From Candidatus Heimdallarchaeota archaeon (GTDB lineage: Archaea > Asgardarchaeota > Njordarchaeia > Njordarchaeales > JAMOTR01), in assembly GCA_027068385.1 (NCBI GenBank), contig JAMOTR010000008.1, positions 1 to 11,710 on the forward strand: a stretch of DNA of 11,710 nt, read 5' to 3'. A program made the position numbers and the translations under genes. Shown piece after piece: positions 5,177-11,710 of this stretch (positions are counted from its first letter, which is position 1; each line of letters starts with the position of its first letter). Below the pieces are notes generated by a model. That model saw only the letters and a list, made by a program, of their open reading frames with translations. It had not been told where the DNA came from and made no database searches.

Positions 5177-7243
5177 ATGGACGTCGTCGAGCTAGTCTTA
5201 AGGAGACACGGCTTTGAGAAGCTCAACCCGGTCCAACAAGAAGCCGTCGATCGCGGATTATTATCGGATAAGAACATGCTCGTAGCGGCCCCTACGGCTT
5301 CTGGAAAGACTTTAATAGGGGAGATCGCGATGATAAAGTCCGTACTCGAGGGTAAGAAAGCCGTATACTTAGCCCCTCTGCGCGCTTTAGCCGCGGAGAA
5401 ATATTACTACTTTCGCGAGAGCCGGCCCGAATATAAGGTGGCCATCACCACCGGGGATTATCATAAGAGCGGCAGGGAGCTTTCCTCTTACGATATTATC
5501 GTAGCTACATACGAGCGCTTCGATAGTCTCATACGCAATAACGCGCCCCGGCTCGGGAACGTGGGCGTGATAATCTTAGATGAGATACACTTAGTAGGAT
5601 ATCCCAAGCGCGGACCGGTAGTGGAGATGATCGTAGCGAGGACGAACACGCGCTTAATAGGTTTGTCCGCTACTATAGGGAACCCGGAAGAGCTCGCGGA
5701 GCGGCTCGAAGCCGTACTTGTGAAGAGCGAACGGAGGCCTGTTCCGTTGCGTTATGGGGCGTTATTAAACAATAAGATCGTGTGGGAGGACGGTATAGAG
5801 TACGTAGATAAAATGAAAAGTCCGTATGAGACTATAGTAAAGCGTTCCTTATACCTCGGAGGGCAAGTTCTGGTGTTCCGTGAGGCAAGGCGCAGGGCGG
5901 AAAGTTTAGCTAAGAAACTGGCCGACCTCACGCGTAGGTTTCTCACGAAGGAGGATCTCGATAAGCTTAGACCGATAGCCGCGGAGTTATCGACGCTTCA
6001 GTATGCAAAGGAGCGCGAGATAGCGTCGTTAGTTCTTCAAGGCGTAGCTTATCATCATGCCGGACTCTCACGCGAGGCTAGGGAGCTAATAGAAAAGGCG
6101 TTTAGATCGAGGGCGTTAAAAGTCCTAGTAGCTACTCCGACGCTAGCCGCTGGAGTGAACTTGCCCGCGAGGACCGTGGTTCCGTTCCTGAAACGTTACG
6201 ATAGGACACTAGGGATCTCCGTAGAGATACCCGTAATGGAGTTCAGGCAAATGGCCGGACGCGCCGGAAGGCCGGATTATGACGAATACGGTGAGGTGAT
6301 CGCTATCGTGAAGAACAAGCGTGACCTTTCGATGTATTTCACTCGTTACGTATATGGTCCTCCCGAGCCCGCTATATCTAAGCTTACGGAGCTTAGGTAC
6401 TTACGTACTTACGTCCTCGTAGCGGTATCCGAGGGATATAGGGAAAAAGGTGAGATCGAGCACCTATTCTCTAAGACACTCGGACGGAGGCAACTTAAAG
6501 GCATGGATCGCCTCATACCCGAGGTATTAAAGGAACTTAAGGAGATAGAGATGATCACCTCTAGGGGTAATCGGTATCTACCGACGCGCTTAGGGGCATT
6601 AACTATAAGGTTCTACCTGATGCCGTATACGGTATACGACGCGATTAGGACGTTTAGGCTTAATGAGCCCTCAGAACCTTACGCGTATCTGCACCTCTTG
6701 TACTTCTTAGAGGACATGTACGACTCGATACCGTATCAGGTACAAACGGATGAGCCCGAATATCCCATAGGAGAGCCGTTTGAGGAGCTTCCATTCGATA
6801 TCGACCGCTTCGCCTTGTATAATTCAGCGCGCTTCGCGAACATACTTTATAGGCGGATTAACGAGGAGGACGTCAATAAGATATTAGAGGAGTATAGATT
6901 GTACGCGGGCGACTTCGCGATGATGAAGGACTCAGCGGAGCGGATTATATACTCTCTATCGAGGATCACGGACGCCATAGGGATAAAAGATCACGCGAAG
7001 GTCCTGAGCGAGCTATCGATTAGGGTAAAGTACGGAGTACGCGAGGAGCTCTTGGAGCTCGTATCACTCGAGGGCGTGGGACGCGTGATCGCTCGTAGGA
7101 TGTACAACTACGGCATACGCACGCTTGAAGATGTATACGAGGCGTGCTTAAGTGGCGAGTTAATGAACATCGAGGGAATAGGGGAAAAGCGTATGAAAAA
7201 GATATGCGAATCCGTGAAGAGGGCGCTTCATAGGGAATTTTGA
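5177..7243 (+). CDS. hel308: Hel308 (Hjm) ATP-dependent 3'-5' DNA helicase
   Basis: Hel308 is an archaeal superfamily 2 (Ski2-like) helicase that unwinds forked and lagging-strand DNA at stalled replication forks. All helicase motifs are present in order: Q motif LNPVQQEA (16-23), Walker A APTASGKT (38-45), Ia APLRALAAEK (66-75), II DEIH (135-138), III SAT (164-166), IV QVLVFREA (230-237), V ATPTLAAGVNLPAR (319-332) and VI QMAGRAGR (358-365). The winged-helix and ratchet regions follow, with IRVKYGV (615-621) characteristic of Hel308. Tandem helix-hairpin-helix elements close the protein (LEGVGRVIA, 631-639; IEGIGEKRM, 665-673). The 688-residue length fits the family (about 700), so the gene is complete. 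ATG 5177 has no Shine-Dalgarno and is probably leaderless. Its stop lies 5 bp from the stop of the convergent methylthiotransferase gene. Confidence 0.96.
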   Translation: MDVVELVLRRHGFEKLNPVQQEAVDRGLLSDKNMLVAAPTASGKTLIGEIAMIKSVLEGKKAVYLAPLRALAAEKYYYFRESRPEYKVAITTGDYHKSGRELSSYDIIVATYERFDSLIRNNAPRLGNVGVIILDEIHLVGYPKRGPVVEMIVARTNTRLIGLSATIGNPEELAERLEAVLVKSERRPVPLRYGALLNNKIVWEDGIEYVDKMKSPYETIVKRSLYLGGQVLVFREARRRAESLAKKLADLTRRFLTKEDLDKLRPIAAELSTLQYAKEREIASLVLQGVAYHHAGLSREARELIEKAFRSRALKVLVATPTLAAGVNLPARTVVPFLKRYDRTLGISVEIPVMEFRQMAGRAGRPDYDEYGEVIAIVKNKRDLSMYFTRYVYGPPEPAISKLTELRYLRTYVLVAVSEGYREKGEIEHLFSKTLGRRQLKGMDRLIPEVLKELKEIEMITSRGNRYLPTRLGALTIRFYLMPYTVYDAIRTFRLNEPSEPYAYLHLLYFLEDMYDSIPYQVQTDEPEYPIGEPFEELPFDIDRFALYNSARFANILYRRINEEDVNKILEEYRLYAGDFAMMKDSAERIIYSLSRITDAIGIKDHAKVLSELSIRVKYGVREELLELVSLEGVGRVIARRMYNYGIRTLEDVYEACLSGELMNIEGIGEKRMKKICESVKRALHREF

Positions 7244-7248
7244 AGGCG

Positions 7249-8532
7249 TTATTCTATTAGTTCGAGGACTTCTCCCAGGACCACGTAGCGCTTAGATCCT
7301 GTATACTTTACGCGAGCCCGCATTCCTCTTTTCCCTTCGCTTAAGTACACGGGCTTATAATTAAACGTCCTTCCCATGGGCCTTCTTTTATCATCACGCA
7401 TTATCGGAACCACGTCCTCCATCCCCACGAGCATAGAAGCGCGCTTGAAGGCGATGCTTTCCGATAATTCGTGCAACCTCCTCGCCCGTTCGTATACTTT
7501 ATCCCTAGGCACTTTCGGCATTCTCGAGGCGATCGTTCCGGGACGATCACCGTAATGCGATATGTTTACTACGTCCGGCTCTATTTTCCTTATAAGCTCT
7601 AACGTGAGTTCGAAGTCGTCGTCCGTCTCAGTGGGGAACCCCACGATGATATCGGTAGCTATAGAGGCTAAACGATCGCGTGAGCGTATGGTTCTTACGA
7701 TTTCTAGGAACTCGTCGACGGTATAATAGCGCCTCATGAGCTTCAAGATCCTATCGGATCCGCTCTGTACGGGTATGTGGAAGAACTTATAGAAGCGGTC
7801 GTCGCTATACACTACGTCTAGAAGGTCGTCTAGGATCTCCAATAGCCCGCCCGGGTTCATCATCCCTATTCTCACGCGGAACCTGCCCGGTATCTCAGAG
7901 ATCATCCTAAGAAGATCGGGAAGCCTCTTACCCTCGTATTCGTAAGGCGTTAAGTCTTGTCCGGTTATGCGTATCTCTATCGCCCCAGACTTCAAGAGCC
8001 TCTTCACCTCCTCTACGATCATATCTGGGGGGAAAGGCTTATGAGAACCTCTAGCGAAGCGTACTATACAATATGTACATACCCCCAAACATCCGTGCGA
8101 GATTTCTACGGTACCTATAAGAGGATCCAAAGGAACGCGCGGAAGGCCTAAATGAATTTCGTTTATTCCGGCCCCTATAAGCTTCATGCGCTCCCCTCTT
8201 AATATCCTCTCTATTACTTCTGGGATCCTCTTAAGGAAGTAGTTACCGACTAGAGAGGCCTTCGGGGCCAGCTTCTCTACTATCCGATGTTCTGCCGTGG
8301 CCATGCATCCGTATACTATAAGACGATTCCCGACTAAGCTATAATAACGCTTTATGAGGTTCTTCATACGATCCTCGGTAGGCTTCTTTACGATACACGT
8401 AACTAATATAATAACGTCCGCGTCCTCGGGCCTCTCGACTAGCTCGTGACCGGAAGAAACGACCAATCCGCGTATCATCTCACCCTCAGCCTGAGCGGCA
8501 GCACATCCGTATATGTCCACAAACACCCTCAT
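7249..8532 (-). CDS. tRNA-t6A37 methylthiotransferase (CDKAL1/e-MtaB type)
   Basis: This radical-SAM enzyme family converts t6A at position 37 of ANN-decoding tRNAs to ms2t6A, using two [4Fe-4S] clusters. The N-terminal methylthiotransferase domain has its three cluster cysteines: YGCAAAQ (Cys10), VTCIVKKPTEDRM (Cys46) and VYGCMA (Cys76). The radical-SAM motif C-x3-C-x2-C is CLGVCTYC (Cys148, 152, 155). HIPVQSGSD, IIVGFPTETDDD and a C-terminal TRAM-like tRNA-binding domain (about 370-427) complete a 427-residue protein. An in-frame GTG at 8568 would add 12 residues, but ATG 8532 matches the family N-terminus (MRVFVDIYGC), and a TATA-like box sits 21-29 nt upstream of it. It follows the phosphohexomutase by 26 bp and may be transcribed both with it and alone. 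Confidence 0.93.
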   Translation of the reverse strand: MRVFVDIYGCAAAQAEGEMIRGLVVSSGHELVERPEDADVIILVTCIVKKPTEDRMKNLIKRYYSLVGNRLIVYGCMATAEHRIVEKLAPKASLVGNYFLKRIPEVIERILRGERMKLIGAGINEIHLGLPRVPLDPLIGTVEISHGCLGVCTYCIVRFARGSHKPFPPDMIVEEVKRLLKSGAIEIRITGQDLTPYEYEGKRLPDLLRMISEIPGRFRVRIGMMNPGGLLEILDDLLDVVYSDDRFYKFFHIPVQSGSDRILKLMRRYYTVDEFLEIVRTIRSRDRLASIATDIIVGFPTETDDDFELTLELIRKIEPDVVNISHYGDRPGTIASRMPKVPRDKVYERARRLHELSESIAFKRASMLVGMEDVVPIMRDDKRRPMGRTFNYKPVYLSEGKRGMRARVKYTGSKRYVVLGEVLELIE

Positions 8533-8552
8533 CGCATCATGAAAAACTCGCG

Positions 8553-8561
8553 TTAAAATTA
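8553..8561 (-). promoter_or_regulatory. TATA-like box for the methylthiotransferase gene, overlapping the upstream stop codon
   Basis: TAATTTTAA on the minus strand lies 21-29 nt before ATG 8532, where a leaderless archaeal TATA box belongs. It contains the TAA stop codon (8559-8561) of the phosphohexomutase gene. No Shine-Dalgarno precedes ATG 8532. Confidence 0.5.
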
Positions 8562-9821
8562 CACGCACTTCCTAGCGAGTTCTTTACCTATGTTTATTAG
8601 CTCCTTAGCCCTAGATTCATCCTTCGCCTCGGCCCGAACCCTTATTACCGGTTCCGTAGCGCTTGGACGGACTAAGAACCGCTCCTCTTCGGACACCCTT
8701 ACCCGTATTCCGTCCGTCCTTACGATTTCTATTCCATCTACGTCTAGAGAATTCACGCACTCCATTGCCTCCTCATAGCTCCTCTTCCTAGGGACCTCTT
8801 CCCTAAGTACCACGGTCTTAGGTACTATATCTACGAGCTTACTTAGCGGCTCACCGATCTCCTCGAGCATCTTTAGTATGCGTAATAACGTAAGAGGGCC
8901 GTCAGGGAAGTAATGTACGTCGGGATGTATCCGAGCTCCGTTAGGCTCCCCAGCGAAAGCGGCGTTATGTTCCTTCGCGGCCTTAGCGAGATAAGGATCA
9001 CCGACGCGCACGCGTATTACCTTACCTCCTTCCTCCTCGACTAGCTTATTTACTATGATCGAGGCTCCCACGTGCGTGATTATAGGTCCTTTAGGGGCCA
9101 TATAAGAGGCATATAACGCGAGCATCACGTGATCGTTAACGTATCTACCTTGATCGTCTATCACCACGCATCTATCTCCGTCCCCGTCGAAAGCGAATCC
9201 GAGGTCGAAGCCCTTAAACGCCTTTAAGGCTATTCCCAAAGTATCCTCACGAGGTTCTGGATATCTTACGGGAAAGGATCCGTCGGGGACGCCGAAGAGG
9301 CTTACGTGCTTTACCCTCTTCGATATCGCTTCGGACACTAGAGAGGCTACCCCATGACCGTAATCGATGAGCACCTTCCGCTCCTTCTCTAATCCCTCCG
9401 CCTCCTTCAAGAGCATCTTTTCGTATTCCGTAATCTTATAGCACACGCTCTTACCCACAGAGTCCCGCTGTACGCGCACGTCTTCCGCCCTAATGAACTC
9501 GCGCGGAACGGGTAATCCGTCCACCAGAGCCTTAAATCCATTGTATTCAGGGGGGTTATGCGAGGCCGTAACGACTAGGGCGTTGAACCCCTTTACCTTA
9601 GCCTCGTACATGACCCCGGGTGTCGGATATAACCCCGCATCTATGAGCGTCCCGCCCGCTTCTAGGATACCGGAAGAGACCCCTTTTGCGATCCAAGCGG
9701 AGCTTTTTCTCGCGTCGTGAGCAAGTATTACGGGTTTTCCGTATGAAGCTATCCGACGACCCACGCCCAGGATTACGTCCTTCTTAAACTCTTGCACTTT
9801 TAATCTCATCTTTAAACGCAT
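8559..9821 (-). CDS. Alpha-D-phosphohexomutase (GlmM/phosphomannomutase type) lacking the N-terminal FGTxGxRG motif
   Basis: The family interconverts hexose 1- and 6-phosphates (glucosamine, mannose or glucose) through a phosphoserine. Visible are the catalytic serine loop TASHNPPEYNGFK (Ser87), the magnesium loop FDGDGDR (211-217), the sugar loop GEPNGARI (291-298) and the phosphate-binding RPSATEPVIRVR (385-396). GEPNGARIHPD is close to archaeal GlmM-type proteins, suggesting a role in amino sugar or nucleotide sugar supply, but substrate cannot be read from sequence. The 420-residue protein lacks the usual N-terminal FGTDGIRG strand. Its place is taken by a basic MRLKMRLKVQEF, and an in-frame stop lies 10 codons upstream, so a hidden longer N-terminus is not available. 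ATG 9821 is the longest start; ATG 9809 is also plausible because an A/T-rich box (TAAGAGTTAAG) lies about 22-32 nt before it. Followed by the methylthiotransferase gene. Confidence 0.88.
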   Translation of the reverse strand: MRLKMRLKVQEFKKDVILGVGRRIASYGKPVILAHDARKSSAWIAKGVSSGILEAGGTLIDAGLYPTPGVMYEAKVKGFNALVVTASHNPPEYNGFKALVDGLPVPREFIRAEDVRVQRDSVGKSVCYKITEYEKMLLKEAEGLEKERKVLIDYGHGVASLVSEAISKRVKHVSLFGVPDGSFPVRYPEPREDTLGIALKAFKGFDLGFAFDGDGDRCVVIDDQGRYVNDHVMLALYASYMAPKGPIITHVGASIIVNKLVEEEGGKVIRVRVGDPYLAKAAKEHNAAFAGEPNGARIHPDVHYFPDGPLTLLRILKMLEEIGEPLSKLVDIVPKTVVLREEVPRKRSYEEAMECVNSLDVDGIEIVRTDGIRVRVSEEERFLVRPSATEPVIRVRAEAKDESRAKELINIGKELARKCV

Positions 9822-9872
9822 ACGAGCGATCTTAACTCTTAGCCGTATCTAGCGGGAGAATAGAAGAACAAC

Positions 9873-9879
9873 CTATATA
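9873..9879 (+). promoter_or_regulatory. TATA box of the small two-TM protein gene
   Basis: CTATATA lies 22-28 nt before ATG 9901, the canonical position for a leaderless archaeal promoter. A GAGGAG stretch 8 nt before the ATG could alternatively serve as a ribosome binding site on a longer transcript. Confidence 0.55.
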
Positions 9880-9900
9880 CGGGCGTGAGGAGATCCGTAC

Positions 9901-10146
9901 ATGTCTAAGGTTTCCGGAGTCCTCCTAGTGATCCTCGGGATACTTCTAGCTATATATTCCATTCTTCAGTTCCTAGTGGCTCCCGCGGTAAACGGCCTAG
10001 AGAATTCGCGGCGGAACACGACGCACGTATATGGAATACCCGTTCCCCCCATAGGACGGGCCATCTCCATCATAGGTCTCATACTAGTCCTCATCGCATC
10101 CGCGGTCCTATTCTTAATAGGAAAACTCTACTACACGACCGAGTGA
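9901..10146 (+). CDS. Small two-TM membrane protein of unknown function
   Basis: This 81-residue protein consists of two hydrophobic helices (about residues 5-28 and 54-76) joined by a 25-residue polar loop containing ENSRRNTTHVYGIPVPP. Conserved catalytic residues are not apparent and I do not recognise the family. Gly/Ile/Leu-rich helices such as GVLLVILGILLAIYS are common in small archaeal membrane proteins. It has its own well-placed TATA box, which supports it as a real gene. rpoN starts 26 bp after its stop codon; the T7 run between them may end this transcript, so the two genes may or may not be co-transcribed. Confidence 0.75.
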   Translation: MSKVSGVLLVILGILLAIYSILQFLVAPAVNGLENSRRNTTHVYGIPVPPIGRAISIIGLILVLIASAVLFLIGKLYYTTE

Positions 10147-10153
10147 TTTTTTT
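10147..10153 (+). terminator. Oligo-T tract directly after the small membrane protein gene
   Basis: Seven consecutive T residues follow the TGA stop at 10146 immediately. Archaeal RNA polymerase terminates at such tracts without needing a hairpin. The run also lies 20-26 nt before the rpoN ATG, where a TATA box would be expected, so it may have a double role. Confidence 0.45.
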
Positions 10154-10172
10154 CCATCGTATAGATTAAAGC

Positions 10173-10451
10173 ATGTTTTATCCCATAAGGTGCTTCACGT
10201 GCGGAAAACCCTTGGGTCATTTAGCGGAGGAATTTCATAAGCGCGTAAGGAACGGTGAGGATCCGGAAAAGGTACTCGATGAGCTGGGCGTAAAGAGGAT
10301 GTGCTGTAGGCGTACGATCATCTCCGTAAAACCCGACCTGCTCTTTCAGATCGTGATATACAAGCCTTATCCGCGTCGTTCTGCTGTAGAAAATATAGAC
10401 GGTTTGGTGGAACTCGAAGAACGAAACCCCATACGCTCCGAGGGCCGCTAG
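10173..10451 (+). CDS. rpoN: DNA-directed RNA polymerase subunit N (Rpb10) with a C-terminal extension
   Basis: RpoN/Rpb10 is a small zinc-binding subunit that bridges the D/L assembly platform and the large subunits of archaeal RNA polymerase. The family start PIRCFTCGKPLGHL, the middle GEDPEKVLDELGVKRMCCRR and the four zinc cysteines (7, 10, 44, 45) are unmistakable. The protein is 92 residues, whereas archaeal RpoN is usually about 65-70. The core ends near residue 67 (QIVIYKPYPR), leaving a tail of about 25 charged residues (VENIDGLVELEERNPIRSEG) that I do not recognise. No Shine-Dalgarno precedes ATG 10173, so translation is probably leaderless or coupled. The gene is apart from the rpsI/rplM cluster that often carries rpoN in archaea. 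Its last 134 bp overlap, antisense, the convergent gene on the minus strand. Confidence 0.95.
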   Translation: MFYPIRCFTCGKPLGHLAEEFHKRVRNGEDPEKVLDELGVKRMCCRRTIISVKPDLLFQIVIYKPYPRRSAVENIDGLVELEERNPIRSEGR

Positions 10452-11025
10452 GAAGAATAAGGGCCCTGGGCTTTTTACCAAAAACCCTCTCTAGGACGTC
10501 TTTGCTCGATATATTAGCCCCTTCGAGAGCCTCGAGCTTACCCTCGCCCAGGATTATTCCCTTACGATTAAATATCGCCACCATGTCACCGAAGTCTATA
10601 CCGAAGGCCTCGTGACCCGTCTCCGCTACTATGCGTTTATACGCTATACGGGCCTCCTCAATCACGCGCCATGGGACGTAAGAGTATACGTTATCTAAGT
10701 TCTCTATGAGCCGAACTCCGTAAGGCTTTAGCGTCTCCTCTACGTCTTGACCCTCATAGGGAACAAGCTTCGCCCGTATGTCCCGCAATAATTCCTTATA
10801 AAATCCAGGAATCATAGACCTATCCGTTAGAATAAGAAGCGTATAGTTATTCATCGTGTGGCTAAAAGCGATTATATTATGGGACAAATGGGCGAAACGG
10901 AGCTTATACTTAGGGGTCGTAGAATATACTAAAGCGTCCATAGAGAACAACACGTCATCGCTCACGTTAGGGGAACGAACATAAGCTATAGGGGTCTCGT
11001 TTAGATACAAACCAAGAACAAACAT
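10318..11025 (-). CDS. Unknown protein with longin/SNARE-like N-terminal pattern; 3' end may be frameshifted
   Basis: I cannot name this 235-residue protein. Its N-terminal ~90 residues alternate strands and helices as longin-type domains do: MFVLGLYLNETPIAYV (a strand hairpin), a helix region, KLRFAHLSHNIIAFSH, NNYTLLILTDRSM, then helix GFYKELLRDIRAKL. This parallels the VAMP7 longin core in order and spacing, but it is a pattern match only. A second region contains HEAFGIDFGDMVAIFNRKG (138-156). The last 44 codons lie opposite rpoN and look unlike the rest, so the true C-terminus is doubtful. I prefer ATG 11025, because an A/T box at 11044-11055 is 19-30 nt upstream; a TTG at 11040 would add 5 residues (MFYYI) and make the N-terminus look like a signal peptide. 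Divergent from SRP54. Confidence 0.65.
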   Translation of the reverse strand: MFVLGLYLNETPIAYVRSPNVSDDVLFSMDALVYSTTPKYKLRFAHLSHNIIAFSHTMNNYTLLILTDRSMIPGFYKELLRDIRAKLVPYEGQDVEETLKPYGVRLIENLDNVYSYVPWRVIEEARIAYKRIVAETGHEAFGIDFGDMVAIFNRKGIILGEGKLEALEGANISSKDVLERVFGKKPRALILPSGPRSVWGFVLRVPPNRLYFLQQNDADKACISRSERAGRVLRR

Positions 11026-11043
11026 AATATAGTAAAACAACGG

Positions 11044-11069
11044 TTTTAAGATAAACGTCTTCTTAAGAA
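11044..11069. promoter_or_regulatory. A/T-rich divergent promoter region between the longin-like gene and SRP54
   Basis: TTTTAAGATAAA (11044-11055) lies 19-30 nt upstream of the minus-strand ATG 11025 and 31-42 nt upstream of the SRP54 ATG 11086. It is followed by a perfect palindrome, TTCTTAAGAA (11060-11069), which may be a second TATA element or an operator. Neither start codon has a Shine-Dalgarno. Confidence 0.4.
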
Positions 11070-11085
11070 CGCGCTAATCCATGTA

Positions 11086-11710
11086 ATGGGTCTAAAGGAA
11101 CTCTTCGAATCTCTCCGTAGGAGGCCCGTATTCGATGAGAAAGCCGCTCAGGAGGTGATACGTGAGTTACAGAGGGCGCTGATTGAGGCTGACGTTCGTG
11201 TGGAAATAGTTCGTGATATAGTGAAAAGACTTAGGAAAAAATTGCGCGAGAAGCCCGAATACGTCTCGCTCCGCTCTTATATTCTCAAGGCGCTATATGA
11301 GGAACTCGTTAGGATACTAGGCGAAAAACACTACCCTCTTAACATCGTCCCCGGTAAGACGAACGTACTTATGCTCGTGGGAATCCAAGGAAGCGGTAAG
11401 ACTACTACCGCCGCGAAGCTCGCGTATTATCTCTCCAAGCGCGGCTACTCCGTGGGTCTCGTATGTGCAGACACGTATCGTCCCGGAGCTTATGAACAGC
11501 TCAAACAGCTCGTGGAGCCTTACGGGATAGAAGTGTTCGGAATGCCCGAAGAGAAGGATGCCGTAAAGATAGCTAAGAAGGGGGTAGAGTACTTTAAGTC
11601 GAAAGGGGTCGACGTGGTCATAGTAGATACCGCGGGGAGGCACAAGGAAGAGCGCGGGTTGATTGAGGAGATGAAGAAGATCTCTGAGGCCATAAAGCCG
11701 GACGAAATAC
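11086..11710 (+). CDS. srp54: Signal recognition particle GTPase SRP54, 3' part beyond the window
   Basis: SRP54 binds signal sequences and 7S RNA and docks with the receptor FtsY at the membrane. The N-terminal four-helix N domain is visible (MGLKELFESLRR, then ELQRALIEADVRVEIV), followed by the G domain. The P-loop is GIQGSGKTTT (99-108), the second motif ADTYRPGAYEQL (family DxxRxxAxxQL) and G3 DTAGRH. The helix ALIEADV and the spacing fit SRP54 rather than FtsY, whose N domain differs. About 208 of an expected 440 or so codons lie in the window; the rest of the G domain and the M domain are missing. ATG 11086 is the first start compatible with the N domain. An ATG at 11081 is followed at once by a TAA that overlaps the real start. 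Confidence 0.95.
   Translation, partial: MGLKELFESLRRRPVFDEKAAQEVIRELQRALIEADVRVEIVRDIVKRLRKKLREKPEYVSLRSYILKALYEELVRILGEKHYPLNIVPGKTNVLMLVGIQGSGKTTTAAKLAYYLSKRGYSVGLVCADTYRPGAYEQLKQLVEPYGIEVFGMPEEKDAVKIAKKGVEYFKSKGVDVVIVDTAGRHKEERGLIEEMKKISEAIKPDEI

Noticed and set aside
8533..8568. Longer methylthiotransferase starting at GTG 8568
   Set aside because: The added residues do not resemble the family, overlap the upstream gene and contain the likely TATA box; the family N-terminus begins at 8532.
10221..10481. Separate 86-codon minus-strand gene opposite rpoN
   Set aside because: It lies over the zinc core of rpoN and has a TTG start; I treat only its first part as a possible shifted continuation of the neighbouring gene.
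11026..11040. TTG start at 11040 giving the longin-like protein a signal-peptide-like N-terminus
   Set aside because: TTG lies only 4 nt from the A/T box, so it would probably not be in the transcript; ATG 11025 fits better. Kept as an alternative because the N-terminal hydrophobic run is real.
11317..11643. 108-codon minus-strand open frame
   Set aside because: Antisense to the SRP54 G domain, including the P-loop; no support.
1..11710. CRISPR arrays, tRNA or rRNA genes, insertion sequences, attachment sites, long direct repeats
   Set aside because: I looked for repeated spacers, cloverleaf-like conserved TTCGA arms, transposase motifs and terminal inverted repeats and saw none; short matches were isolated.

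Overview
The window is from an archaeon. It encodes RpoN (the archaeal/eukaryotic Rpb10-type RNA polymerase subunit), an EF-2-family GTPase, the Hel308 repair helicase, a Tma20/MCT-1-like PUA protein, an archaeal CDKAL1-type tRNA methylthiotransferase, an archaeal-type phosphohexomutase and SRP54. First genes of transcription units have A/T-rich TATA-like boxes about 20-30 nt before the start codon and no Shine-Dalgarno (leaderless style). Downstream genes in operons have GGTG, GAGGGG or GGAGG sites. That pattern, the dense packing and the protein families suggest a thermophilic member of the TACK/Thermoproteota-Korarchaeota side of the archaea. The lineage is an inference and cannot be fixed from this window.

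Layout. (1) 2-1497, plus strand: the C-terminal four fifths of adenylosuccinate lyase (purB), coupled by an ATGA overlap to a small membrane protein. (2) 1477-3692, minus strand: a short EF-2-family GTPase lacking the diphthamide-loop part of domain IV, followed by a small four-cysteine protein. (3) 3739-4170, plus strand: a minimal, degenerate SPOUT (SpoU-like) protein, divergent from the GTPase across 46 bp. (4) 4126-5147, minus strand: a Tma20-like PUA protein followed by a DUF457/YdjM-family membrane protein. (5) 5177-7243, plus strand: Hel308, divergent from the PUA gene across only 29 bp. (6) 7249-9821, minus strand: a phosphohexomutase (GlmM/PMM type) followed by the ms2t6A methylthiotransferase. 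(7) 9901-10451, plus strand: a two-TM small protein, then rpoN with an unusual C-terminal tail. (8) 10318-11025, minus strand: an unknown protein with a longin/SNARE-like N-terminal pattern, overlapping rpoN tail to tail. (9) 11086 to the window end, plus strand: the NG-domain part of SRP54.

No tRNA, rRNA, CRISPR array, insertion sequence or gene-free stretch longer than 300 bases is visible; the longest gap is about 80 bp. Most genes concern translation and gene expression: the EF-2-like GTPase, SPOUT, PUA/Tma20, tRNA thiolation, RpoN and SRP54. Purine synthesis, sugar-phosphate interconversion and DNA repair genes are interspersed. The most unusual items are the domain-IV-reduced EF-2 relative with its cysteine-rich partner, the phosphohexomutase without its N-terminal signature, and the longin-like candidate opposite SRP54.
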